This document shows positions 16,328 through 25,855 of a stretch of DNA of 64,000 bases, piece after piece. Made by a program: the position numbers and the translations under genes. Every line of letters begins with the position of its first letter. Positions within the stretch are counted from its first letter, which is position 1. The notes under the pieces are model-generated. The model saw only the letters and a program-made list of their open reading frames with translations. It ran no database searches and was not told the origin of the DNA. The stretch is from Mycobacterium asiaticum (lineage in GTDB: Bacteria; Actinomycetota; Actinomycetes; Mycobacteriales; Mycobacteriaceae). Location of the stretch: contig NZ_LZLQ01000121.1 of the NCBI RefSeq assembly GCF_001673315.1, positions 1 through 64,000 of the forward strand, written 5' to 3'.

Positions 16328-17333
16328 GAGCCGCGCGCAGCGCCGCCACGACGTCGTCGATTGAGCCGGTAGTCGAGTAGCCGGCCGCAAGCCGATGGCC
16401 GCCACCGCCGAACCCCGACGCAACGGCGGCGAGATCCACATCGGCTTTAGCGCGCATCGAAACCGACCACTGCTGCGGGTCGACCTCCTTGAACACCGCC
16501 GCGACCTCGGCCTCCTGCGTGGTGCGCACGATGTCAACCACGCTCTCGACCTCCTCGGGGCGCGAACCGAGCCAATCATGTTGGTCCACAACGGCATAGA
16601 CCAGCCCGCGGCCGCCGGCCGCCTCGGGTACCAGTTGCGCAGAACCCAGGACCCGCGACAGCATCGGCAGCCAGGCGAAGGGATGGCTGTCCATCAAAGA
16701 CCGGCTGACGGAGGCGTTGTCGACGCCGATTTCGATCAGTCGCGCCGCCAACCGAAACGCGCGCGGACTGGCCCAGCGGAACGACCCGGTGTCTGTGGTG
16801 AGTCCGGCGTAGATGCAGTGCGCCACCGCCCGGTTGATCGGCTTGCCCCACGCGTCGAGAATCTCTGCGACCAGCATCGTCGTCGAATCCGCGGACGCAT
16901 CGACGAAGTTCGCCGTGCCAAACAGGCCGTTGGACGCGTGGTGGTCGACGACCAGTATCTGCTGGTCGGGCTCGGCCAGATCGCGCAGCGTGCCGAGCCG
17001 ATGCAGGCTCGGGACGTCGACTGTCACTACCAGATCGACGTCTCGTCGCAATTCCTCGGGTCCGACCAGCAGGTCGCAACCGGGAAGTGAGCGCAGCGAT
17101 TCCGGCAACTGCTCCGGCGCCGCAAAACTGACCTGCACTTTCTTGTCGCAACCGTCCAGCACCAAGGCAAGCGCAAGACCGGCACCGATGGTGTCCGCGT
17201 CGGGATGAACATGGCAGATCACCGCGACGGTGTCCGCTGCCGACAGCAGCTCGGCGGCGCCGACCGCGTCGACGCGCGCCCCGTTAAGGCGCGACATAGC
17301 CGTCAGCTCAGTCTTGCGGTCGGTTGTCGTCAT
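16320..17333 (-). CDS. nrnA: DHH-family oligoribonuclease / cyclic dinucleotide phosphodiesterase NrnA (CnpB)
   Basis: A 337-aa DHH-DHHA1 phosphoesterase orthologous to Rv2837c, which degrades nanoRNA, pAp and c-di-AMP-derived dinucleotides. Metal-binding motifs are CHVHPDADTIGAG, VVTVDVPS, VVDHHASN and the TTDTGSF region. The DHHA1 substrate motif is SGFGGGGHRLAAGY. ATG at 17333 gives MTTTDRKTELT, like the M. tuberculosis N-terminus. It overlaps rbfA by 26 bp at its start and dinF by 8 bp at its end, as in the conserved rbfA-nrnA-dinF order. Confidence 0.95.
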   Translation of the reverse strand: MTTTDRKTELTAMSRLNGARVDAVGAAELLSAADTVAVICHVHPDADTIGAGLALALVLDGCDKKVQVSFAAPEQLPESLRSLPGCDLLVGPEELRRDVDLVVTVDVPSLHRLGTLRDLAEPDQQILVVDHHASNGLFGTANFVDASADSTTMLVAEILDAWGKPINRAVAHCIYAGLTTDTGSFRWASPRAFRLAARLIEIGVDNASVSRSLMDSHPFAWLPMLSRVLGSAQLVPEAAGGRGLVYAVVDQHDWLGSRPEEVESVVDIVRTTQEAEVAAVFKEVDPQQWSVSMRAKADVDLAAVASGFGGGGHRLAAGYSTTGSIDDVVAALRAALG

Positions 17334-17811
17334 CGGTGTCCTTAGCCTCGCCAAGTCCCCCGGAAGCCGGCGGTTCCGCTGTCCCACTCTCACGGTACGG
17401 GTCGGCCTCCCCAGCCGGCTTCGCACCCACCCTGACCCGTGCCAGATCGGCGTCGGCGGCGCGGGCGCGGGCCAGCAGCTCCTCCATCCGATTCACCGCG
17501 TCGGTCGTGGTGTCACGTTCGAAAGTCAAGGTGGGCGTGAACCGCACGCCGGTGCCCGCACCGACCTTGGTGCGCAGCACCCCCTTGGCCCGATCCAGCG
17601 CTGCGGCCGCACCGGCGAGGTCAGGTTCGTCATCCAGCGTGCGTCCCATGACCGTGTAGTAGACCGTCGCATCGTGCAGGTCGTTGGTGACCTTCGTGTC
17701 CACGATGGTCACCCCGGCCAGCCGCGGATCCTTGATCTCGTACTCGATCGCCGATGCGACGATGGTGCTGATCCGCTTGGCGAGGCGGCGTGCTCTGGCG
17801 GGATCAGCCAT
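17308..17811 (-). CDS. rbfA: Ribosome-binding factor A
   Basis: RbfA matures the 5' end of 16S rRNA within the 30S subunit. The 167-aa protein has a KH-like domain at about 1-120: MADPARARRLAKRISTIVAS, then KDPRLAGVTIVDTKVTNDL and VRFTPTLTFERDTTTD. The charged tail beyond residue 120 is typical of mycobacteria. It lies 44 bp downstream of infB. Confidence 0.95.
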   Translation of the reverse strand: MADPARARRLAKRISTIVASAIEYEIKDPRLAGVTIVDTKVTNDLHDATVYYTVMGRTLDDEPDLAGAAAALDRAKGVLRTKVGAGTGVRFTPTLTFERDTTTDAVNRMEELLARARAADADLARVRVGAKPAGEADPYRESGTAEPPASGGLGEAKDTDDDNRPQD

Positions 17812-17855
17812 GGGTACGGCTCACCACGGTCTCACCACGGTCGTCATGACCGCCG

Positions 17856-20672
17856 TCATGACCGCTCCTTTTGGACGAGCTCGAATGACTCGATGATGTC
17901 GCCTTCTTTGATATCGGAGTACCCGAGCGTCAGACCGCATTCGAAGCCCTCCCGGACTTCGGTCACGTCGTCCTTCTCCCGGCGCAACGAGTGGATCGAG
18001 AGGTTCTCGGTGACCACGATGTTGTCCCGCAGTAGCCGGGCTTTGGCGTTGCGGCGTACCACTCCGGAAGTGACCATGCAGCCGGCGATGATGCCGACCT
18101 TCGAGGACCGGAAGATCGCGCGGATCTCGGCGCGACCCAACTGGTTCTCTTCGTAGATCGGCTTGAGCATGCCACGCAGGGCCTTCTCGATCTCGTCGAT
18201 CGCCTGGTAGATCACCGAGTAGTACCGGATCTCGACACCCTCGCGGTTGGCCAACTCCGTCGCCTTGCCCTCGGCACGCACGTTGAACCCGATGATGATC
18301 GCATCCGATGCAGACGCCAGGTTGACATTGGTTTCGGTGATGCCACCGACACCGCGGTCGATAACCCGCAGCGCCACCTCGTCGTCGACCTCGATACCCA
18401 TCAAGGCCTCTTCCAGCGCCTCGACCGTACCGGCGTTGTCGCCCTTGAGGATCAGGTTCAGCTGACTGGTTTCCTTCAGCGCCGAGTCCAGGTCCTCCAG
18501 GCTGATCCGCTTACGACTGCGGGCCGCCAGGGCGTTGCGCTTGCGGGCGCTGCGCCGATCGGCGATCTGTCGGGCGATCCGGTCCTCGTCCACGACCAAC
18601 AGGTTGTCGCCGGCACCGGGCACCGAGGTGAAGCCGATGACCTGCACCGGACGCGACGGCAATGCCTCGTGGACATCTTCGCCGTGTTCGTCGACCATGC
18701 GGCGCACCCGGCCGTAGGCGTCACCGGCGACAATCGAGTCGCCGACCCGCAGCGTCCCACGCTGAATCAGCACGGTGGCCACCGGACCCCGCCCGCGGTC
18801 CAGGTGCGCCTCGATGGCGACACCCTGGGCCTCCATGTCGGGGTTGGCCCGCAGGTCCAGGGCGGCGTCGGCGGTGAGCAGCACCGCCTCTTCCAGCGCG
18901 GCGATGTTGGTGCCCTGCTTGGCGGAGATATCGACGAACATCGTGTCGCCGCCGAAGTCCTCGGCCACCAAACCGTATTCGGTGAGCTGACCGCGGATCT
19001 TGGCCGGGTCGGCGCCCTCCTTGTCGATCTTGTTGACCGCCACCACGATCGGCACGTCGGCGGCCTGCGCGTGGTTGATGGCCTCAACCGTCTGCGGCAT
19101 TACGCCGTCGTCGGCCGCCACCACCAGGATGGCGATGTCGGTGGCCTTGGCACCGCGGGCACGCATGGCGGTGAACGCCTCGTGACCCGGGGTGTCGATG
19201 AAGGTGATGAGCCGTTCGCTGCCCTCGAAGTCGACACCGACCTGGTAGGCGCCGATGTGCTGGGTGATGCCGCCGGCCTCGCCCTCGCGGACGCTGGCAT
19301 TACGGATGGTGTCCAGCAACCGGGTCTTGCCGTGGTCGACGTGACCCATCACGGTGACCACGGGCGGGCGAGTCTGCAGATCTTCCTCGCCACCTTCGTC
19401 TTCGCCGTAGGTCAGGTCGAAGGACTCCAGCAGTTCACGATCCTCGTCCTCGGGGCTGACGACCTGAACCACGTAGTTCATTTCGCTGCCCAGCAGTTCG
19501 AGCGTCTCGTCGCCGACCGACTGGGTAGCGGTCACCATCTCACCGAGGTTGAACAGCGCCTGCACCAGCGAGGCCGGGTTCGCGTTGATCTTGTCGGCGA
19601 AGTCGCTCAGCGAGGCACCGCGGGCCAGCCGGATGGTCTCACCGTTGCCGTGCGGCAACCGCACGCCACCGACGACCGGTGCCTGCATGTTCTCGTACTC
19701 GGCGCGTTTCGCCCGCTTGGACTTGCGACCGCGCCGCGGCGCACCGCCCGGGCGGCCGAACGCACCTGCGGCGCCGCCGCGCTGGCCGGGGCGTCCACCA
19801 CCGCCACCGCCGCCGGGACGACCGCGGAAACCGCCGCCGCCGGCACCAGGTGCGGCTCCGACACCACCGCCGCCGCGGTAGTTGCCGCCGCCGCCGTCAC
19901 GAGCGCCGCCGGGGCCACCTGGCCGGGCACCGCCGGGCCGCGGCCCACCGGTACGCGCCGGGCGAGGCCCACCTGCGGCACCGCCGGGACGCGGCGGCAT
20001 GCTGCCGGGCGAGGCTCCGCCGGGCCGCGGTGCACCTGGCCTGGGTGCGCCGGGACGCGGGGCCTGGGGGTGCGGACGCGGAATGGGTCGGTCGACGGGC
20101 TGCGCCGACGAGAACGGGTTGTTGCCGACGCGCGGGGTGCGCACGCCGGGCTTGGGTGCCGGACCCGGGCGCGGACCAGGTGTCATGCCGGGTGCCGGGG
20201 CCTGCGGGTTGGGCTGCTGTCCGGGAGTCGGTGCGCCCGGCCGAGGCGTGGGCGGGGCCGGCGCCGCCGGCTTGGCGGCACTGGCGGCCGGGGCCGCGGG
20301 GGCGGCATCGCCGGGCCGGCCGGGTGCGGCGGGCTTGGCGGGTGCGCTGGCCGCCGCGCCGTTGCCGGCCGGGTCGATGGCCTTGTCGAGCGCCCGGTCC
20401 AGGGCCGAATCGGCCTTGGGGCCGGGAACGGCGCCGACCTTCTCGGGCGCCTTGCCGGCTTGCGCGCCGGCTGCGGGGCTTTTAGCCGCAGCTTTGTCGG
20501 CGGCGGGCTTGCTGCCACCGAAGGACTCGCGGAGCCGCCGGGCAACCGGGGCTTCTACCGTCGAGGATGCGGATTTGACGAATTCGCCCTGTTCATTCAG
20601 TCGGGCGAGGACTTCCTTGCTGGTGACGCCGAGTTCTTTGGCTAACTCGTGTACGCGGGCCTTACCTGCCAC
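17856..20672 (-). CDS. infB: Translation initiation factor IF-2
   Basis: IF-2 is the GTPase that places initiator tRNA on the 30S subunit. The 938-aa protein starts with the IF2-N helix domain (GKARVHELAKELGVTSKEVL). A long Pro/Gly/Ala/Arg-rich linker follows (about 60-325), then the G domain with GHVDHGKT, DTPGHE and NKID, the domain II beta-barrel (VATVLIQRGTLRVGD) and the C-terminal tRNA-binding domain. GTG at 20672 is preceded by AGGAGAT. The linker is slightly longer than in M. tuberculosis, and its low complexity makes length variation likely. Confidence 0.96.
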   Translation of the reverse strand: MAGKARVHELAKELGVTSKEVLARLNEQGEFVKSASSTVEAPVARRLRESFGGSKPAADKAAAKSPAAGAQAGKAPEKVGAVPGPKADSALDRALDKAIDPAGNGAAASAPAKPAAPGRPGDAAPAAPAASAAKPAAPAPPTPRPGAPTPGQQPNPQAPAPGMTPGPRPGPAPKPGVRTPRVGNNPFSSAQPVDRPIPRPHPQAPRPGAPRPGAPRPGGASPGSMPPRPGGAAGGPRPARTGGPRPGGARPGGPGGARDGGGGNYRGGGGVGAAPGAGGGGFRGRPGGGGGGGRPGQRGGAAGAFGRPGGAPRRGRKSKRAKRAEYENMQAPVVGGVRLPHGNGETIRLARGASLSDFADKINANPASLVQALFNLGEMVTATQSVGDETLELLGSEMNYVVQVVSPEDEDRELLESFDLTYGEDEGGEEDLQTRPPVVTVMGHVDHGKTRLLDTIRNASVREGEAGGITQHIGAYQVGVDFEGSERLITFIDTPGHEAFTAMRARGAKATDIAILVVAADDGVMPQTVEAINHAQAADVPIVVAVNKIDKEGADPAKIRGQLTEYGLVAEDFGGDTMFVDISAKQGTNIAALEEAVLLTADAALDLRANPDMEAQGVAIEAHLDRGRGPVATVLIQRGTLRVGDSIVAGDAYGRVRRMVDEHGEDVHEALPSRPVQVIGFTSVPGAGDNLLVVDEDRIARQIADRRSARKRNALAARSRKRISLEDLDSALKETSQLNLILKGDNAGTVEALEEALMGIEVDDEVALRVIDRGVGGITETNVNLASASDAIIIGFNVRAEGKATELANREGVEIRYYSVIYQAIDEIEKALRGMLKPIYEENQLGRAEIRAIFRSSKVGIIAGCMVTSGVVRRNAKARLLRDNIVVTENLSIHSLRREKDDVTEVREGFECGLTLGYSDIKEGDIIESFELVQKERS

Positions 20673-20744
20673 TACATCTCCTGTCTAAGAGGCGACAGTC
20701 GTGGGCCGCGCCTCGGGTCTAGCTGTAACGCATAGAGGTGGGAG

Positions 20745-21110
20745 TCATCGGGACTTCACGGTGTGCTCATGTTCGTTGCAACCTGTTCTGTTGCGCGGGG
20801 ACGAGCTCACATGCTCGACCACCGCGGATGTGTCCGGTGAACCGGTGATGCGCAGCGCACGGGTGAAAGCTCGCCGCCGGATCGCTTGTTGTACGCACTG
20901 CAGCGCGGGATGCAGCCATGCACCTCGCCCCGGCAGGCTTCCGGCCGTGTCAACGATCACGGCATAGTTGCCGTTCCCGGTAGACGAAGCCACCACTCGA
21001 AGCAGTTCGACGGCCAACTCTCGCTTCCGGCATCCGACGCACGTCCGCACGGGTCCACTGGGATTGTCCGGTTGTCGGTGCGCCGAGGCCGAAGGCTCGC
21101 GCTGGATCAC
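20745..21110 (-). CDS. ylxR: YlxR family RNA-binding protein (DUF448)
   Basis: A 121-aa protein of the nusA-infB operon, orthologous to Rv2840c. The YlxR core is PVRTCVGCRKRELAVELLRV, followed by GRGAWLHPALQCVQQAIRRR. Members bind RNA or the ribosome and influence transcription or rRNA processing. GTG at 21110 gives VIQREPSASAH; the frame is open further upstream into the nusA shadow. About 100 bp separate it from nusA and 72 bp from infB. Confidence 0.88.
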   Translation of the reverse strand: MIQREPSASAHRQPDNPSGPVRTCVGCRKRELAVELLRVVASSTGNGNYAVIVDTAGSLPGRGAWLHPALQCVQQAIRRRAFTRALRITGSPDTSAVVEHVSSSPRNRTGCNEHEHTVKSR

Positions 21111-21211
21111 GGCTAAGTCTAGCGTCACTCCGACACCAGTCCGAACCACCCGGTGCGGAATCCGCGAGCAGACCCAAAAGCTCACGATCGCGCGGCGGCC
21201 AGGAACTGGCG

Positions 21212-22249
21212 CTAGTGGGCCATCCCGTGGCTGGCGCCGTGTTCGGGGTGGTCGGCGGAATGCCCGGGCGCGTCGCCCCGGATGTCGATGCGCCAGCCGG
21301 TGAGCCGGGCGGCCAGCCTGGCGTTCTGGCCTTCCTTGCCGATCGCCAGCGACAACTGGAAATCGGGCACCACCACACGCGCGGCCCGGGCGGTTTGGTC
21401 GATCACGGACACCGACACCACCTTGGCCGGCGACAACGCGTTGGCGACGAAGCGGGCCGGGTCCTCGTCGAAGTCGATGATGTCGATCTTCTCGCCGGAC
21501 AACTCGCTCATGACGTTGCGGACGCGCTGCCCCATCGGTCCGATGCAAGCGCCCTTGGCGTTGAGTCCGGGCGTCCGCGACGCGACGGCGATCTTGGATC
21601 GGTGGCCGGCCTCCCGGGCCACCGCGACGATCTCGACCGAACCGTCGGCGATCTCGGGCACTTCCAGCGAGAACAGCTTGCGGACCAGGTTGGGGTGGGT
21701 ACGCGACAGCGTGATCAGCGGTTCGCGGGAGCCGCGGCTCACGCCGACGACGTAACAGCGCAGCCGGTTGCCGTGTTCGTAGCTTTCGCCGGGGACCTGT
21801 TCGGCGGCCGGAATCACGCCCTCGGAGGCCTTGGCTTCGGTCCCCATCCGGACGACGACCAGACCACGGGCGTTGGCCCGGCTGTCACGCTGGATGACAC
21901 CGGCGACGATCTCACCCTCGCGGGTGGAGAACTCGCCGAAGGTGCGCTCGTTCTCGGCGTCGCGGAAGCGCTGCAGCATCACCTGGCGGGCGGTGGTGGC
22001 GGCGATCCGGCCGAAACCCTCCGGCGTGTCGTCCCATTCGCTGATCAGGTTGCCGTCTTCGTCGGTCTCGCGGGCAATGACCCGCACTACCCCACTTTTG
22101 CGATCGATCTCGATACGGGCGTCCGTCTGGTGGCCCTCGGTGTGCCGGTATGCGGTGAGCAGCGCCGACTTGATCGTCTCGAGCAGTTCGTTGACCGAGA
22201 TGCCCCGGTCCACCTCGATCGCGTGCAGTGCGGCCATGTCGATGTTCAC
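21212..22249 (-). CDS. nusA: Transcription termination/antitermination factor NusA
   Basis: NusA binds RNA polymerase and nascent RNA. The 345-aa protein has the N-terminal polymerase-binding domain (MNIDMAALHAIEVDRGISV), an S1 domain (about 130-200) and two KH domains (VAREAGHRSKIAVAS, CIGPMGQRVRNVMSEL, and SLAIGKEGQNARLAARLTGW). GTG at 22249 overlaps rimP by 4 bp. The His/Pro-containing tail differs from the M. tuberculosis tail. Confidence 0.96.
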   Translation of the reverse strand: MNIDMAALHAIEVDRGISVNELLETIKSALLTAYRHTEGHQTDARIEIDRKSGVVRVIARETDEDGNLISEWDDTPEGFGRIAATTARQVMLQRFRDAENERTFGEFSTREGEIVAGVIQRDSRANARGLVVVRMGTEAKASEGVIPAAEQVPGESYEHGNRLRCYVVGVSRGSREPLITLSRTHPNLVRKLFSLEVPEIADGSVEIVAVAREAGHRSKIAVASRTPGLNAKGACIGPMGQRVRNVMSELSGEKIDIIDFDEDPARFVANALSPAKVVSVSVIDQTARAARVVVPDFQLSLAIGKEGQNARLAARLTGWRIDIRGDAPGHSADHPEHGASHGMAH

Positions 22250-22788
22250 GTTTCGGCCTCCGTCTCTTGAGCCCGACCCACCTGAGCCAACGTTGCCAGC
22301 TCGAGCTCGGCTTGAGCCGGCGGGGAAAACTCGACCTGCACCACGGCGGTCGTGATGTCGGTGAGGGGGACCTCGCGTACGGCCCAGTCCCGGCCCCGTC
22401 GGACCACCAGCGCCGTGGTGCCGTCACGGGTATCACCGATTCGGCCGGACAGCGCGCTGCCGTCGGAGAGCGTGACCTGAACCTTGCGGCCGCGGGCGCG
22501 CCGGAAATGCTTCTCGCTGGTCAAGGGGCGCTCCACGCCGGGCGAGCTGACCTCCAGCACGTACCGGTCGCCCAGCTTGTCGAGGTCGTCCAGCAGTAAC
22601 GATGCCGAACGGGACAGGTCGGCGATGGTGTCCAGATCCAGGGCGGTGTCGCCGTCAGCGATCACAGTGATCCGCGGCGGACGGGTGCGGCCGTCGATCA
22701 CCACGTCTTCGATCTCATAGCCAGCGCGCGCGAACTCAGCACTGAGTAGCTCGATCACCTGCGTTTGCGAAGGTAGCCCGGTGGTCAC
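22246..22788 (-). CDS. rimP: Ribosome maturation factor RimP
   Basis: RimP acts early in 30S assembly. The 180-aa protein has the alpha/beta N-terminal domain with LEVSSPGVERPLTSEKHF and a C-terminal SH3-like barrel (GRKVQVTLSDG, GRIGDTRDG). GTG at 22788 is preceded by GAGGAG; 17 more in-frame codons upstream are open but unlikely. It is the first gene of the rimP-nusA-ylxR-infB-rbfA-nrnA-dinF series, divergent from the lipoprotein gene at 22951. Confidence 0.94.
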   Translation of the reverse strand: MTTGLPSQTQVIELLSAEFARAGYEIEDVVIDGRTRPPRITVIADGDTALDLDTIADLSRSASLLLDDLDKLGDRYVLEVSSPGVERPLTSEKHFRRARGRKVQVTLSDGSALSGRIGDTRDGTTALVVRRGRDWAVREVPLTDITTAVVQVEFSPPAQAELELATLAQVGRAQETEAET

Positions 22789-22950
22789 GGCGAGCTCCTC
22801 ATCTTGAGTTGTCCGGTCACTGGCTAGCCAGCTATCCACGATACGCCAGGATTCAGTCTTGGAGGATTTATCAAAAGACCGCCGGTGTCAGGTCACTCCC
22901 CCGTCGTGGCAGGCGTTCCGGTCCAGTTCGGTGATGGCAGGATGTGGAAC

Positions 22951-23487
22951 GTGCCCAGAGCAGTACCCGTCATCAGCCGGCGAGGTGTGCTCGCCGGTGG
23001 TGCTGTGCTCGCTGCCCTTGGCCTTGCGGCCACTGCCTGCGGTGAGCCGGCGCCAAAGCCCCCCGGCGTCGAGGAGTTGTTAGGCCCGCTGGATCAGGCC
23101 CGGCGCGACAGCGCGCTGGCCGCTGCGGCCGCAGGGGCCATCGGCAGTCCGCCTCAGATTGCCGCCGCTTTGACCGTGGTGGCCTCGCAGCGTGGTGCGC
23201 ACGCCCGGGCGCTGTCCACCGAAATAGCACGCGCTGCCGGCAAGTTAGTCTCGTCGGCCACCGAAACGAGCACCTCAGCCAACCCCAACTCCAACGAACC
23301 GGAAGCCCCGCCGCCACCGCCGCCCCCGGTATCGGACGTCATCGACTCGCTGCGCAAGTCCGCGGATGACGCCAACCGCCTCGTCGCAACCTCGTCCGGA
23401 TACCGGGCCGGACTGCTGGCCTCGATCGTTGCGTCCTGCACCGCCTCTTACGAGGTGGCGCTGGTGGCCGGAGGACCCTCGATATGA
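22951..23487 (+). CDS. Alanine-rich twin-arginine/lipoprotein-like secreted protein (Rv2843 type)
   Basis: A 178-aa exported protein of unknown function. The N-terminus contains ISRRGVLAGGAVLAALGL followed by ATACGEP: a twin-arginine motif, a hydrophobic core and a lipobox-like cysteine. A Pro-rich stretch (PEAPPPPPPPVSD) and an Ala-rich helical region follow. GTG at 22951 has AGGA 8 bp upstream and gives the length of the M. tuberculosis orthologue; ATG at 22942 is the alternative. It overlaps the ferritin-like gene by 4 bp, so the two probably work together. Confidence 0.82.
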   Translation: MPRAVPVISRRGVLAGGAVLAALGLAATACGEPAPKPPGVEELLGPLDQARRDSALAAAAAGAIGSPPQIAAALTVVASQRGAHARALSTEIARAAGKLVSSATETSTSANPNSNEPEAPPPPPPPVSDVIDSLRKSADDANRLVATSSGYRAGLLASIVASCTASYEVALVAGGPSI

Positions 23488-23972
23488 CGTCCTCCGAACC
23501 CAGCTTCGGCGCCAGCCCGAAGCGGTCACCTGCGGGCAAGGACGCCGATGTCACCGCCCTGAACGACGCTCTGGCGGTCGAGCACGCCACCGTCTACGGC
23601 TACGGCATCGTCTCGGCGATGTCGCCGCCGAGCGTCAACGACCTGGTGGTGGAAGCGCTCAACCAGCACCGCCAGCGTCGCGACGACGTCATCGCCATGC
23701 TCAGTGCCCGCAAGGCCACCGCGGTGGTCGCGGCCCCCGGCTACCAGTTGCCGTCGCCGGTGGGCAGCCCCGTCGAAGCGGCGCGACTGGCGGCACGGAT
23801 GGAGAACGACGGAGCGACGGCATGGCGGGCGGTCGTGGAGTATGCCGATTCCGCCGACGACCGCGCCTTCGCCTCGACCGCGCTGACGCAGAGCGCGGTG
23901 ATGGCCGCCCGCTGGAACAAGGTCCTGGGCGGCTGGCCGATCACCAGTCCTTTTCCCGGCGGCAACGAGTAG
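23484..23972 (+). CDS. Ferritin-like DUF4439 protein (Rv2844 type)
   Basis: A 162-aa, mostly helical protein. ALNDALAVEHATVYGYGIVS and LNQHRQRRDDVIAML show the Glu/His spacing of a ferritin-like four-helix bundle, as in DUF4439. No signal peptide is seen. It starts with ATG overlapping the stop of the upstream lipoprotein gene (ATGA). An iron-related or structural role is possible but not shown. Confidence 0.82.
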   Translation: MTSSEPSFGASPKRSPAGKDADVTALNDALAVEHATVYGYGIVSAMSPPSVNDLVVEALNQHRQRRDDVIAMLSARKATAVVAAPGYQLPSPVGSPVEAARLAARMENDGATAWRAVVEYADSADDRAFASTALTQSAVMAARWNKVLGGWPITSPFPGGNE

Positions 23973-23983
23973 CTCTCGCGCAC

Positions 23984-24040
23984 TGACTCTGCGGCCATGG
24001 CCTATTTGTCAGAGCAGAGGCCGCCCACAGCGCAGAGTCA
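23984..24040. terminator. Inverted repeat between convergent gene ends
   Basis: TGACTCTGCG at 23984-23993 is the exact reverse complement of CGCAGAGTCA at 24031-24040; nested inside is a shorter GGCC(T)/AGGCC pairing. It lies between the convergent ferritin-like gene and proS and overlaps the proS stop. It could act as a bidirectional terminator, but it has no T-run. Confidence 0.45.
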
Positions 24041-25789
24041 ACGAGTGGTGATGGCTGCTACTAGGTCGGTGACCAGGCTGTCGTCCACGGCCAACTCGGT
24101 CGTCTGGCCGGAGAAGCGGTCGCGCAGTTCGACCCGGCCATCCGCCCAGCCCCGACCTACCACGACGATCCACGGCACGCCCAGCAACTCGGCATCTTTG
24201 AACTTCACGCCCGGCGAGGCGGTGCGGTCGTCCAACAGCACCTCAATCCCCACCTTGTCCAGGTCGGCGGCCAACTTGGCTGCTCCCAGGCGCGCTTCGG
24301 GGTCCTTGTTGGCGATCACCAGGTGGACGTCGAAAGGGGCGATCGAGGACGGCCAGCGCAGCCCGAGTTCATCATGGTGCTGCTCGGCGACCACGGCGAC
24401 CAGACGCGACACCCCTACGCCGTAGGAGCCCATCGTCAGCCGGACCGGCTTGCCGTCCTCGCCGAGCACATCGGCGGTGAAGGCGTCGGTGTATTTGCGG
24501 CCGAGCTGAAAGATGTGCCCGATCTCGATGCCCCGCGCCATGACCAGCGCGCCGGCCCCGTCAGGCGAGGGATCCCCCTCGCGTACCTCGGCGGCTTCGA
24601 TCGTGCCGTCGGCGGTGAAGTCACGGCCGGCCACCAGCCCGACGACGTGCCGGCCGGGTTCGTCCGCACCAGTGATCCAACTGGTTCCGTCCACCACCCG
24701 CGGGTCGACGAGATAGCGAACGCCGTTGTCGCGCAGAGCTTTCGGACCGATATACCCCTTGACCAGGAACGGGTACCGGGCGAAGTCTGCGTCGGCGAGC
24801 AGGGCGTACTCGGCCGGCTCCAACGCCGCAGCCAGTCGCTTGTCGTCGATCTCGCGGTCACCGGGCACGCCGATCGCGAGCAACTCCCACTCCCCGCCGG
24901 GCTGGCGCACCTTGACCAGAACGTTCTTCAAAGTGTCCGCGGCGGTGACGGTCCGGCCCAGACCCGCCTCGTTGGCCCAGGCCACCAGCGTGGCGATAGT
25001 CGGCGTGTCCCCGGTGTCGTGGACCTGCGCCTCGGGCAGCCCGTCGACGGGTTTGGCCTCGGGCTGGGCGGTGATCACCGCTTCGACGTTCGCGGCGTAC
25101 CCGGATTCCAGGCAGCGAACGAAGGTGTCCTCGCCGATCGGGCTCTCGGCCAGAAACTCTTCTGAGGCGCTGCCGCCCATCGCACCGGAAACGGCCGACA
25201 CGATGACGTAGCGCACCTGCAGACGCTCGAACATGCGCTGGTAGGCCTCGCGGTGTGCGTGATAGGCGGACTTGAGGCCGGCGGCGTCGATGTCGAAGGA
25301 GTAGGAGTCCTTCATGACGAACTCGCGGCCACGCAGGATGCCGGCGCGCGGGCGCGCCTCGTCGCGGTACTTGGTCTGGATTTGGTACAGCGTGAGCGGG
25401 AAGTCCTTGTAGGAGCTGTACTCGCCCTTGACGGTCAGGGTGAACAGCTCTTCGTGGGTGGGACCAAGCAGGTAATCGTTGCCGCGGCGGTCTTTGAGCC
25501 GGAACACGCCGTCGCCGTATTCGGTCCACCGGTTCGTCGTCTCATACGGCGCACGGGGCAGTAAGGCGGGAAACAGGATCTCCTGGCCGCCGATGGCGTT
25601 CATCTCCTCGCGGACGATGCGTTCGATGTTGCGCAGGACTTTCAGGCCAAGCGGCAGCCAGCTGTACAACCCGGGCGCGATGGGCCGGACGTACCCGGCC
25701 CGGATCAGCAGCTTGTGGCTGGGCACCTCAGCATCGGCGGGGTCGTCGCGCAGCGTGCGCAGGAACAGCTCGGACATCCGGGTGATCAC
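24038..25789 (-). CDS. proS: Prolyl-tRNA synthetase
   Basis: A 583-aa class IIa synthetase of the bacterial type. Motif 2 and the substrate region are visible as LLGPTHEELFT and YRDEARPRAGILRGREFVMK. The YbaK-like editing insertion lies at about 225-390 (NVLVKVRQPGG). Motif 3 is LTMGSYGVGVSRLVAVVAEQ, followed by the anticodon-binding domain. GTG at 25789 (VITRMSELFLRTLR) matches the M. tuberculosis start; an in-frame TTG at 25798 is less likely. Confidence 0.96.
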   Translation of the reverse strand: MITRMSELFLRTLRDDPADAEVPSHKLLIRAGYVRPIAPGLYSWLPLGLKVLRNIERIVREEMNAIGGQEILFPALLPRAPYETTNRWTEYGDGVFRLKDRRGNDYLLGPTHEELFTLTVKGEYSSYKDFPLTLYQIQTKYRDEARPRAGILRGREFVMKDSYSFDIDAAGLKSAYHAHREAYQRMFERLQVRYVIVSAVSGAMGGSASEEFLAESPIGEDTFVRCLESGYAANVEAVITAQPEAKPVDGLPEAQVHDTGDTPTIATLVAWANEAGLGRTVTAADTLKNVLVKVRQPGGEWELLAIGVPGDREIDDKRLAAALEPAEYALLADADFARYPFLVKGYIGPKALRDNGVRYLVDPRVVDGTSWITGADEPGRHVVGLVAGRDFTADGTIEAAEVREGDPSPDGAGALVMARGIEIGHIFQLGRKYTDAFTADVLGEDGKPVRLTMGSYGVGVSRLVAVVAEQHHDELGLRWPSSIAPFDVHLVIANKDPEARLGAAKLAADLDKVGIEVLLDDRTASPGVKFKDAELLGVPWIVVVGRGWADGRVELRDRFSGQTTELAVDDSLVTDLVAAITTR

Positions 25790-25855
25790 AGGCGGCAAGC
25801 CTAGTGGCGTGGGCGAGGGGGGCGATCAGCCGGGCATCGCGAACGGCGGGGGCAT

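Noticed and set aside
18669..20645. A long plus-strand frame (about 660 codons) opposite infB.
   Set aside because: It mirrors the GC-rich codons of infB, has no recognisable domain, and infB is certain.
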